Position numbers and translations under genes: made by a program. Source: Pelargonium cotyledonis (taxonomy: Eukaryota > Streptophyta > Magnoliopsida > Geraniales > Geraniaceae). From it: 22,095 nt of DNA. Each line of letters opens with the position of its first letter. Position 1 is the stretch's first letter. This document shows, piece after piece, positions 9,925-18,391 of the stretch. The stretch lies in assembly GCA_036897625.1 (NCBI GenBank), contig JAYMTA010001059.1, forward strand, positions 1 to 22,095, written 5' to 3'. The notes beneath the pieces were generated by a model that saw only the letters and a program-made list of their open reading frames with translations, searched no databases and was not told the origin of the DNA.

Positions 9925-12526
9925 TCAACGCCTAAAAGCATTGCCTTTGTTTGCTTCAGAACGGCCCTGCAGATAATGTGTTCTCCAGCGGACACTCTCC
10001 TCAATAGTTGAACTTCCCCCCTTCTCCGCACCATAGACACTTCTGAGAGCAGCGTCCAAGAAATTTCTGCCACCAGATATCTTGGTTAAGGTAGCTTCAC
10101 GTGCATCCTCCTCCTCGGCCTTCTTCAGGCGTTCCCATCTCTGCTCTTCATGCACCTCAGCATCCATTTGCATCTCCCTCAGTCTAGCAGCTCGCTCTTC
10201 TTCTGAAAGTTTAGGAGCAAGACTTCGTCGTTTATGATATGGTTCACGCTGAAGTTCTGTAGCAGAAGAATTGTGGGATCTTGATTTATTATTAAAACTA
10301 TTGGTTTCCCTTTCTTTTCTAGCAACATCGAGATCAGTCCTCTCTTGTGAAGAATATTTGTCACACTTTGACTTGTCATGATTCTTCCTAATAGCATCTT
10401 GACCATCGTCTTTCCTAGTTCTTGGATCTGCCCGCCCATTGGGTGACTTCTCTTTGTCTTTCAATCTCTTGTGGTGACTACTCTTACTTCGACCATCTCT
10501 TTCACTCAAGTCATCTTCTGAAAGTGCAAGTCTTTTCTGATTATGCTTATAAAAATCTGAGCTACTGTAATTATCAGATTTCCTCACTTTTACCTCTTCA
10601 ATAGAGTCATTATCAGAATCCGATTGTTGTCTAGACGAGGAATGTTTCTGATGCCTTGAACTGCTGCTACATTGGTGCTTCTCCCGATGTCCGTTTTTGG
10701 CATGAGACTTTTCCTTGTGCTCCTTTTTATCATTAATTTTAGCCTTGTATTCCTTTTTATCACGATCCTTGTCTTTTTCCTTCTTTGATTTTGATTCAAT
10801 CTATACAAAAACAAAGGTGTCGATCAAGCACGGCAATAGCATAAAACAAAAGTTATAAATTGGAAGTGCCGATAAAGAAAGTATGCATAGTAACATAACT
10901 AACCACAGCGTTTACTTCATCATCAAATTATATTAATGTAATTTACAACATTACAGCTATTAGCTTAGTTTTCCACTATGTAACTTGTTCTACCATTAAT
11001 CAATACAAAATTGGTTTAACCGCACCCAAGAAACTAGAGTTCTTCTAATATTTGTTTTCAGAACTGATTAATATCATTGGTCCAAAAAACGTACCACAAA
11101 GTGTGTTTAAGTATATTCCTATGGCTCATCCATTCATACTTGCTCAATAAAAGAGTATTCCATGGTGACATCATCAAAATCCAGCCAAAACATTACTTGC
11201 ATGAAAAAGAAAGTTGTTCATCCTTTTCAATATGTAGTATATGATCCGTTGTACTTCCAGCTTTGCATAACATGGGCAATCTCAAATTTTATCTTATTAT
11301 TTCAGCCACATTAAGTTCTTCTCCCCACTAAGCCAGTTAAAGCATGATTGTTTGCTCTTGATTAATACTTCATCCCCACTCTTCTCTTCAAGCAACACCA
11401 GTAACCCCTCTTTTGTGCCTACCTATTCGATTCTCAGCAGCATCCTACTTCTTTTAATAAATTCAATCACAATTTTCATGCCCCACTTGCAATACAGCAA
11501 AAAGCTCCTTCAACAGAATTATAAAGGGTATTGCAAGTGCATACAGCTATCCACAAAATAGACTAAACAGAAACAAACCTATGAAATAAAACTCGACATT
11601 GAAATCTGATTACACGTGGAAAGTATGAAAACTAATCAACCAAACACCTCTTTAATTAAATAGCACAGTGTGCTGTGAACTAAATGTACTCCCTCCATCC
11701 CAAAATGATTGTCCCTGTAATTTACTAAATAGTCATATACAAACTTCAAAGTCCAAACTTTTGAAAGAAACAGGACACTGAGTATATCAATGAAATGAGA
11801 GGTCAAAACACAGACAAACGTTAATGCACTAAATACTCATAAACAAACTTCAAAGTCCAAACTTTTGAGATCTCATCGTTGTCATCGACACAATTATATA
11901 CTAACAAATTAGCTGAAGATGACCAAGAAAGGAAGCAACTTACTGATTTGCGAATCATGGCCATCTGGAAGGGTTGTTCTTGACACGAGCAAGCGCCTCC
12001 TGCTCACGCTGACGAATCAAGAGCAAAGGGTCCGAATGGAGCTTCCTCCATGCATCATTAGCAGACTGAGGCTTGTCCTCGAACAAAGCTCCAGGAGCCG
12101 CCGCCTGCTGCTTTGCCGAAGACGACTCAACTGCATCGGAGGTGGGCTTCGTAGTCGCCTCCAGCGCCTTGAAACTTCCGCCATCGGAAGTCCTCCCCAC
12201 GGCCAATCCCGAATCATACAAAAACTCCAACCTCTCCTGCCTCCTGCAAAAAAAAAAAAAAAAAAAAATCGCATCAATTCAGTGAAACCATGATCAAATT
12301 AACCCTAATACCGGCGAGGAAAGAAAAAGGAGACGTACGGGATGAGGCCGGCTTGCTCCTGGAGCTGGCGGAACTCGCTGAGCTCGCGCTCCTCGTGAAT
12401 TTGCTTGCGGAGCTCCTCGAGCTTCTTTTGCTCGGCGTCGTGCTTCTGCCCCGCCTTCCATACGTTCTCAATGTTCCTGAGGCTGCCCGTGTGCCAACCC
12501 TTCTTGTTCAGAAACTTCAACGCCAT
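9925..12526 (-). CDS. CWC25: CWC25-type pre-mRNA splicing factor, with a frameshift at the end of exon 2
   Basis: CWC25 joins the activated spliceosome and promotes the first transesterification in the nucleus. Exon 1 (12339-12526) encodes the Cir_N domain: MALKFLNKKGWHTGSLRNIE, VWKAGQKHDAEQKKLEELRK, IHEERELSEFRQLQEQAGL. Exon 2 (11944-12243) encodes RQERLEFLYDSGLAVG and WRKLHSDPLLLIRQREQEA. Exon 3 (9925-10800) encodes a Lys/Arg/Ser-rich charged region, then SEEERAARLREMQMDAE, RNFLDAALRSVYGAEKGGS and a terminal GNAFRR, all typical of plant CWC25. Introns are GT-AG (12244-12338, 10801-11943). Exons 1 plus 2 total 488 nt, one short of a multiple of three. After ALARVKNNP the frame runs to a stop at 11955-11957 (about 158 residues), while the family sequence MAMIRKS continues one base out and joins exon 3 in phase. 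An intact version would be about 454 residues. Assembly error or a real lesion are both possible. Confidence 0.88.
11687..11786. mobile_element. Possible Stowaway-like MITE remnant in a CWC25 intron
   Basis: The left end TACTCCCTCCATCCCAAAAT is the hallmark terminus of Stowaway (Tc1/mariner) MITEs, including the TA target. The right end, near ACAGGACACTGAGTATA, is a weak inverted match to it. At about 100 bp the element is short and its right end is decayed. It sits in intron 2 of CWC25. Confidence 0.4.
11724..11868. repeat. ~41-bp direct repeat, two copies 104 bp apart
   Basis: Copies at 11724-11764 and 11828-11868 share 'actaaata.tcata.acaaa' followed by 'cttcaaagtccaaactttt', with only a few differences. 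The first lies inside the MITE-like sequence and the second outside it, suggesting a local duplication of MITE DNA. Confidence 0.7.
12248..12268. repeat. (A)21 run next to a CWC25 splice acceptor
   Basis: Twenty-one A on the plus strand. In the CWC25 transcript this is U21 directly followed by GCAG, so it forms the whole polypyrimidine tract of the 95-nt first intron. Confidence 0.85.
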
Positions 12527-12785
12527 TTCTCACTCTGCTCACTCCAAAACGACTGGGCAGTGTTGTCTGCAGAATTTTTAACAGTGAATTATGGTTTCTC
12601 GAGGAAGAGAAGCTCGTTTCGATGGAGCAGTCGAATCGATGAAGATCGAGTTTCTGGATCTTCCCCTAGGTACGGGCTGGGCCTAAGTTATACTGATTGG
12701 GCTTTATTGCTTTTTTTTTTTTTTTTGGAACATCCAACCATAATCATGAAATCATCATGTCTCTTTTGGGTAAATTGTTGCCCTC
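12527..12785. other. Leader and promoter region of CWC25
   Basis: Upstream of the minus-strand CWC25 start. It contains site II-like motifs (TGGGCC at 12678-12684, TTGGGCT near 12698-12703) and a T run (about 12709-12726). No clear TATA box is seen, as is common for housekeeping genes. Confidence 0.45.
12678..12703. promoter_or_regulatory. Site II-like elements (TGGGCC and TGGGCT)
   Basis: Two TGGGCY motifs about 20 bp apart and 150-180 bp upstream of the CWC25 start codon. In plants, paired site II elements recruit TCP factors at promoters of ribosomal, splicing and other growth-linked genes. The role here is inferred from position. Confidence 0.4.
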
Positions 12786-13342
12786 GAAAATTGCAAATGA
12801 CTTGAATTATTGATTTAAAGCATATTAGCTCCGAAACTCTTTTTCAAAGTAGATGAGTCCCTGCAACTTCTTTTCAAAGTAAATGACCACCTAAACTTGT
12901 AAATAATCATTTCGTCGGTTAAATTTAATTGAAAATTATACTCTTTCATCACATGTCTAGCACATGACTAAATATTATATTTATAATATCAATTTTGCTT
13001 TTATACTATTTAAAGATGAACATTCATTTATCTCTTTGAATGTTTAAATATTCCGACAACTATATCATGATTCTGGTAGTCATCTGCTTTAAAAATGAAC
13101 ATTCATTTATCTCATTGAATGTGTATCTCTTGGTATTATAAATATAATAGTTAGTCATTTGCTTGACATGTGATGAAAAAGTGTAATTTTCAGTTAGATT
13201 TAACTGACGAAATGATCATTTGCAAGTTTAGGTGGTCATCTGCTTTGAAAAAAAGTTTTAGGGACTCATCTGCTTTGAAAAAAAGTTTTAGGGACTCATC
13301 TGCTTTAAGTCAATAGATCATGGTGGTCATTTGCAATTTCTC
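12786..13342. mobile_element. Long-armed inverted-repeat (foldback/MITE-like) element
   Basis: The left arm (about 12786-12992) is the reverse complement of the right arm (about 13130-13342) with scattered mismatches. Outer ends read GAAAATTGCAAATGAC and, inverted, GAGAAATTGCAAATGAC. Long matches include 'gatgagtccct', 'aaatgaccacctaaacttg', 'atcatttcgtc.gttaaat' and 'tcatcacatgtc.agca'. The centre carries two direct copies of 'atgaacattcatttatctc' (about 13014 and 13094). No coding sequence is present. Arms of about 200 bp suggest a non-autonomous DNA transposon, perhaps Mutator-like, but no convincing target duplication was found. Confidence 0.7.
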
Positions 13343-13356
13343 CATAAAATATTCAT

Positions 13357-13509
13357 GATAAGACAAGTGGTTTGAGTGTTTTAGATTTTATTTTTTAGGT
13401 TTCAAATTCGAATCTTTTTGCCAAAGGCTAGGGGTTTGATATTTGAGTTAATAAGGAAAAACTAGCCCTTGTTTGTAGTTCAATTGATTCATAAAAAAAA
13501 AAAAAAAAA
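13357..13509 (+). mobile_element. tRNA-type SINE
   Basis: Starts with an A-box-like AAGACAAGTGGTTTGAG, followed about 40 bp on by a B-box-like GGTTTCAAATTCGAATC, and ends in 17 A (13493-13509). The length of about 150 bp fits plant SINEs. It begins about 15 bp beyond the inverted-repeat element. No clear target duplication was found. Confidence 0.55.
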
Positions 13510-13888
13510 GAAATGTCACACACAAAGTAATAATATAAACTTAGACTAATACTGAGATAAATTCTTTTAACACACAAACATGTTCAAGACGAAAAACATT
13601 TTTAGTGTCAAATAAGATGCATCAAATACAAAATATGGTTAAAATCTCTATTCTTTTATTTGATTCCGCCCATTCAATTTGATCCATTCCGAATTGATTC
13701 AAAACTACTAGTACCAAATTTTATATGGATTGGAAGTAGGAGAGACATATCATCCCATTTCTCCTAATTTCTGACTTGATTTATTTCATTTGACTTATTC
13801 ATCGTTTCACACATACTGGGTCATGAAAGGTCGGTGATATCTAATAAGATCATATTTATCTCAATCGATATTGAGAAAACTTTATAAG
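13510..13888. other. AT-rich spacer, nothing recognised
   Basis: Low-complexity, AT-rich DNA between the SINE and the copia LTR. No gene, palindrome or repeat was recognised. Confidence 0.5.
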
Positions 13889-14108
13889 TGTTGTAATAAA
13901 TGTCTAGCACACCAATATGGAAAGTGGGAAATGGGTAACAAGTATGTGGGTTCATGCACAATAAATGTGAGAGATTTTAGGCGTAAATTGAGTAGTGAAT
14001 TGGTGAAAATTTTCTCTTTCATTATATGAGGTACCAAAACCAACAACAGAGTAATATCAGTCTCTTTATACGCTCTCTACTCCATTTCTTTTGTTCTGTT
14101 TTAAAACA
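13889..14108 (+). mobile_element. 5' LTR of a degraded Ty1-copia element
   Basis: Begins TGTTGTAATAAATG and ends TTTTAAAACA, the TGTT...AACA inverted termini expected of an LTR. It lies just before CGTTATCAACATC, which resembles a tRNA primer-binding site, and about 360 bp before the gag start. No matching 3' LTR is in the window, so the boundaries rest on the termini only. Confidence 0.5.
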
Positions 14109-14471
14109 CGTTATCAACATCAAAGTTTTGTTAGTCTAACACTTTTCTTAGTATATTGTAAATTTCTCTTGAAGTTTATAATCTCATAAAATTATAGTGG
14201 AACCTGATTTTTATATTCAGCTAAGCATTCACAAGTTCTAAGTAATTATTTACCGATTATATTCTTTCACGGTTCAATGCAATTTTAATTGTTTTCATAA
14301 TTACATTTCTTTATATGCACAAAAGTATTTTATATGAGACTAATAATTGTTGTTATATTTTTGTGTATATAAAACTAAATAAATTTTCACTAACATTTTT
14401 AAATAAATAATTTATTGTTTCGAGGTATTTCGAATTCTTATGTTATTTCTGTTTTCTCCTAGTTATATATC

Positions 14472-15512
14472 ATGTGAAACATTACACCGCTTCAGTTCGA
14501 TGCCCTCGCCATATCAGGCAAAAATTATCTGTCATGGATCATTGATGTCGAAATGTATTTAAATTCAGTGAATCTTGGCAATACCATGAAAGATGAAAAT
14601 GCAGCAACAACCCAAGATAAACCAAAATCTTTGATTTTCATACTTCATCACTTACACGTGGGGTTGAAAAATGAGTATCTCACAGCTAAAGATCCTCTCG
14701 TGTTATGAAAAAATCTTAAAGAGCATTATGAACATCAAATGACTGTTATTTTACCAAAAGCTCGGTATGATTGGATGCATTTAAGGCTTCAAGATTTTCC
14801 AACAATGAGCAAATACAATTCTAAATTGCATGTGATTACATCGCAGTTAAGATTTTGCGGAGAAAAGGTCACCAAATCGGATATGTTAGAAAAAACATAT
14901 TCCACCTTTTATGTCACGAATTTAATCTTGCAACAACAATATCGAGGGAAATGTTTTGATAAATTCAGTCAATTATTATCATTTCTTCTTGTATCCAAAC
15001 AAAATAATGAGCTTTTGTTAATAAACCATGAATTACACCCGATCGGCTCTGCTCCATTACCTGAAGCTAATGTTGTAGCTCATAATAATTATGGTCGTGG
15101 TCGTGGTCATGGTCGTGGTTGTGGCTATGGACGTGGATATAATAATAGTTATGGTTGAGACCGAGGTCGAAGCAGAAATAACTTTTGGCATCAGGACGGT
15201 CATATTCAGAAATTTTCACATGAAAATGGAAAGACTCCATATGATGAAGTTTCGAAAAGGATTGAAAATTCATGTTACAGATGCATAATGAAAGGGCATT
15301 GGGGGCGAAACTGTCGCACACCCAAACATTTTGTTAATTTTTATCAAGTCTCCTTAAAAGGGAAATGAAAGAACAAAGAATTCAACTTTGTTTGCCAAGA
15401 TGATAATGATCAACCCAATGAGCCAATGAATTTGACCCATGTTGCAGACTTCTTTGAAAACATAGATGGAAATCTTGGCACATCTTTTGCTGATGAAAGT
15501 ACTCATGCTTGA
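14472..15512 (+). pseudogene. gag: Ty1-copia gag, interrupted by stop codons
   Basis: One continuous frame with family features in order: FDALAISGKNYLSWIIDVEM, SLIFILHHLHVGLKNEYL, HYEHQMTVILPKARYDWMHL, a GRGRGHGRGCGYGRG basic stretch, the CCHC zinc knuckle CYRCIMKGHWGRNC (15273-15314) with RTPKHFVN after it, and THVADFFEN near the end. Gag would form the particle and bind the element's RNA. In-frame stops occur at 14475, 14706, 15156 and 15366, and the terminal stop is at 15510; all five are TGA. The gene is dead. The longest open piece is 14739-15158. Confidence 0.85.
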
Positions 15513-15636
15513 AGTTATTTTCTTTTATGTATTGCATTACAAGTTTCTTTTGTTTTTCTTTCATGTTTTCAATATGTCAGTTTTATGTACTTTTAATCTC
15601 TAAATCTTATTATGTAATCTTGTTTAATGAATAGAC

Positions 15637-16190
15637 ATGAAAAATTCTCATCCTTGCATAGATTATTTCAAAATGGATTATGAAGACATATGTTTAGCAG
15701 ATAGTGGAACTACTCACACTATACTCATAAGCGAGATATATTTCTTGAGTTTGACAAAATCAAGGACAAAAGTCAAAACAATTGCAGGTAATGCAAATGT
15801 AATTGAAAGCTCTGGAAGAGCAATTATTTTGTTACCTAAGGGAACACAAATTATGATAAATAATGCTTTATTATCTACTAAATCAAAAGGAAACATGTTG
15901 AGTTTCAAGGATATACGTTTCAATGGATATCATATTGAGACAATAAATACAGACAATATTGAATACCTTTGTATTACATTTATTGTTTTCGGAGTGAAAC
16001 GAATATTAGAAAGATTACATTCTTTATCCTCTGATTTGTAGTATACAAGTATATGTACAATTGAATCTCATGTCATTGTGAACCAGAAATTTATTGAATC
16101 AAAGAATAATTTTATGAGTTGACATGATCGATTAGACCATCCTAGGTCAATAATGATGCGAAAAATTATAGAGAACTCAAATGAACACTT
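15637..16190 (+). pseudogene. pol: Ty1-copia protease and start of integrase, truncated
   Basis: The frame opens with MKNSHPCIDYFKMD and includes the aspartic protease active site LADSGTTHTIL, then SSGRAIILLPKGTQ and NMLSFKDIRFNGYHIETIN. A TAG at 16039 replaces a Tyr in LYYTS, and a TGA at 16120 replaces the Trp of the pre-integrase motif WHDRLDHP. The coding sequence ends at an inserted short element (16191-16290); only a few further codons remain. Integrase core, reverse transcriptase and RNase H are missing, so this is a truncated fossil. It lies about 125 bp after the gag stop and in a different frame. Confidence 0.85.
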
Positions 16191-16307
16191 GTTTATTTTT
16201 TATTTTTGTTAAAAAAAACTAACTAGTTGAACTACACAATAGGGGTTAGCCCTCCCCTTTAAACCACACCCTACCCACCCTACCCGACACAACTCAAATG
16301 GACACTT
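16174..16307 (-). mobile_element. Short SINE-like insertion with 17-bp target duplications
   Basis: Copies of a 17-bp target sequence, aactcaaatgaacactt (16174-16190) and aactcaaatggacactt (16291-16307), flank 100 bp of inserted DNA that splits the copia pre-integrase frame. Read on the minus strand the insert starts GTGTCGGGTAGGGTGGG, continues through GTGTAGTTCAACTAGTTAG and ends in a T-rich then A-rich tail. Duplication length and tail indicate target-primed retrotransposition of a SINE, probably 5'-truncated, since no A or B box is seen. Confidence 0.7.
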
Positions 16308-16858
16308 ATTAAAGAATTAATTGATCAAAGCTTAAAACTTGTATTGAAGAGATTCAAACTCGATAATAAGTCAATGATTTAGCCTCGCAAGAGATACTTC
16401 ATTGACCAGATCCGATCAATTGAACACACTAAGGTAACCGCATAGAGAGAGAGTTTATTCTTAGTGTGAGGCATTAGAGATTCATCTTAATGACATGTCG
16501 TGTCTGAAGCCTCTACGAGGAATCGATTAGGTTAGGGTTACGACCCGACTTACATTCGCCTCGAGAGAGAGTCTGCACAACTTGTGTAAAATGATTGCGC
16601 GTGAATCGAGTTCATGATAATTAGACCAAGAGAACCATTCATAATTAGTGAATCCTAAATCCTTGGATTATTTCTCATTGATTAATTCTCAACAATTTTC
16701 CAAGTTTGCTTTAGTTTACATTTTGCAAAACAATTTCATCACTTCAATCTAATTTCCTTTACTTTTTGAGTTATTACTTTTGTTCATTTGTTTTACCTTT
16801 CTATTGGATCAACAACCTAATTTTTATCACTATTTGATCGACGTCATTCACTCTAGAT
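16308..16858. other. Unassigned repeat-like DNA
   Basis: The copia similarity stops within about 10 bp of the right target duplication. What follows has no coding sequence. It may be part of another retroelement, but no terminus or domain was recognised. Confidence 0.4.
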
Positions 16859-17046
16859 GAGGCTTGCCTCTTAGAGAGAGGCAACGCTTTAGCTTGTTTA
16901 GTGTGAGGCTTGCCTCTTGGAGAGAAGACAAGGCTTGTGTATGTGGTGTGCATGGTTTGCCTCTTGGAGAGAGGACAAGGCTTGGCCACGTTTTCTCGTG
17001 AGGCTTGTCTCTTGTAGAGAGGGGAAGACTTGACTATGCTTTAGGG
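16859..17046. repeat. 47-bp tandem repeat, four units
   Basis: Units start at about 16859, 16905, 16952 and 17000 (spacing 46-48). Each starts GAGGCTTGCCTCTT or a close variant and continues (g)gagagaggacaaggcttg. The unit head is itself an inverted repeat, GAGGC-TT-GCCTC, and in unit 1 GCCTCTT can also pair with GAGAGGC further on. Confidence 0.8.
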
Positions 17047-17201
17047 TAAGGCTCAGAGGGTTAGCTTAGTCCCTTTGGTGAAAGAATGTAGCTTGCTTCT
17101 TAGTGAATGTAAGGATTGAGCTTACTAGGATGTGGGAAACCATGGGAAGGTGTTTTGAAGGCTTTGGATGGAAGGAGGATCAAGGAGTGAGCCAACCAAG
17201 A

Positions 17202-18060
17202 TTGTTTGGATTTGGCCCTCATTTAGCCCGGTTTGGCACACGTCAAAACGGGAGCTTGAGTTTTGGTCTCACAAGGCCATGACTTGAAAAGGAAAAGGTT
17301 GGGGAGGCCTTAGGATGGCGTGGCACAAAACTGGAAAGGAAATTCACTAGAAGTGGTGGGGCCTATGGAGTATCCGGATTGGACATTCCTTATCTGGTTT
17401 GATCATAGGCTTAATGGAGGCTTAGAGTTTTGGTCTCGCAAGGTCATAATTTGAACGAGAAAAGGTTAGGAAGATTTTAGGAGGCCTTGGGACATATTTG
17501 TTAGGGAAATGCACGAGAAAAATGAGGCCAAATGGAGTGTCCAGGTTTGGAGTCATCTTTGTCCGATTTGGCATGAACCCACTGGAGCCTTGGAATTTTG
17601 GTCCCACAAGGTCGTGGTTTGAAAGGGGAAAGGTTAGGATGGTCTTAGAATACCTTGGGGTGAAGTTATAAGAAAGATGGAAAAACGGAAGAGGGCCAAA
17701 TGGAGTGCCCAAATTTGGCCTACACCTCGTCCGGTCGGACAAGGTGTGACTTGTCTTGATGATTGTACGACTCAAAATGGGAGTAAGATTTTACGGGATA
17801 GGCTTGTATAGAAGGTCATGAGAAGGCTTGAGAGGAAGTATAGAGGAAAGTGCACGAGAGGAGTGTTCGAATTTGGCCTTGCACCTTGTTCGGCCAGACA
17901 AAGTGAGGCTTGTCCAGACAAGGGCATTGACAAAAAATGGGAGTAGGGTTTTATGGGCTAGGCTAGTAGGGGAGGTCATGGGAAGTCTTGAGATGAAATT
18001 GGAAGGATGACGCACGAGGAGAAGAGTGTCAAATGGAGTGTCCAGATTGGGCCAACACCT
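17202..18060. repeat. ~165-bp degenerate tandem repeat, about 5.3 units
   Basis: Marker phrases recur at about 17202, 17370, 17532, 17699, 17867 and 18031, a spacing of 162-168 bp. Shared phrases are aaatggagtgtccag(a)tttgg, ttgtccgg, ttttggtctcacaaggtc and gaaaggggaaaggttagg. The plus strand is unusually G- and purine-rich. Minus-strand open frames (17422-17775, 17791-18120) arise because the period is near 55 codons; I do not consider them genes. Confidence 0.75.
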
Positions 18061-18168
18061 TGTCCGGATGGGTGTGGTGTGAAGGTTTTGGTTGACTTTT
18101 TGGCATGGTGAGTTTGGCATGAGTTAGGGAAGGTGTTTGGAAAATTTGGGAAGGAAGGAGAAAGAAAA

Positions 18169-18300
18169 TGTTGGATTATTTGTTAGTCTTATGGATTAAC
18201 ATTGTTTAATTATTAGCACACATATTATATTATCTATGTTTGGATAATTATCAAACTGTATAATGGAATATATTTGTATCAATAAATATAATAAACTGTT
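18169..18300 (+). mobile_element. 5' fragment of the LTR family (LTR0)
   Basis: Starts TGTTGGATTATTTGTTAGTC and matches the beginning of the two full LTRs downstream for about 130 bp, then diverges. The purine-rich stretch before it (about 18147-18168, ending GGAGAAAGAAAA) is a plausible polypurine tract. Confidence 0.7.
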
Positions 18301-18391
18301 GGGGTTTGATAAATACATAGATTACCTTGAGTCAACCTTTGGTCGAATGATGTGGTGCTAATTCTCAACCAATGCTATCCAAGTGGGAGAT
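18301..18391 (+). mobile_element. 3' end of an element's internal region with polypurine tract
   Basis: Joined directly to the LTR0 fragment and ending at LTR1. Its end, atgctatccaagtgggaga, matches the end of the internal region before LTR2, atgttatccaagtgggagt. The AAGTGGGAGA motif (18381-18390) is the polypurine tract. Confidence 0.65.

Noticed and set aside
10179..10814. Minus-strand frames of 86 and 74 codons inside CWC25 exon 3
   Set aside because: They are other-frame readings; the true frame continues from 10800 to 9925 without a stop.
12290..12805. Plus-strand frame of 171 codons
   Set aside because: It overlaps CWC25 exon 1 in antisense and runs into a T homopolymer. It has no recognisable domain.
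15067..15321. Minus-strand frame rich in His and Asp opposite gag
   Set aside because: It is the antisense reading of the Gly-Arg repeat in copia gag.
16859..17046. Regularly spaced short repeats, considered as CRISPR
   Set aside because: The 47-bp units are contiguous and degenerate with no unique spacers, and the DNA is a plant nuclear sequence without cas genes.
17422..18120. Two minus-strand frames of 117 and 109 codons with recurring peptide motifs
   Set aside because: They lie wholly inside the 165-bp tandem repeat, change frame between units, and have no initiation context. The period near 55 codons explains the openness.
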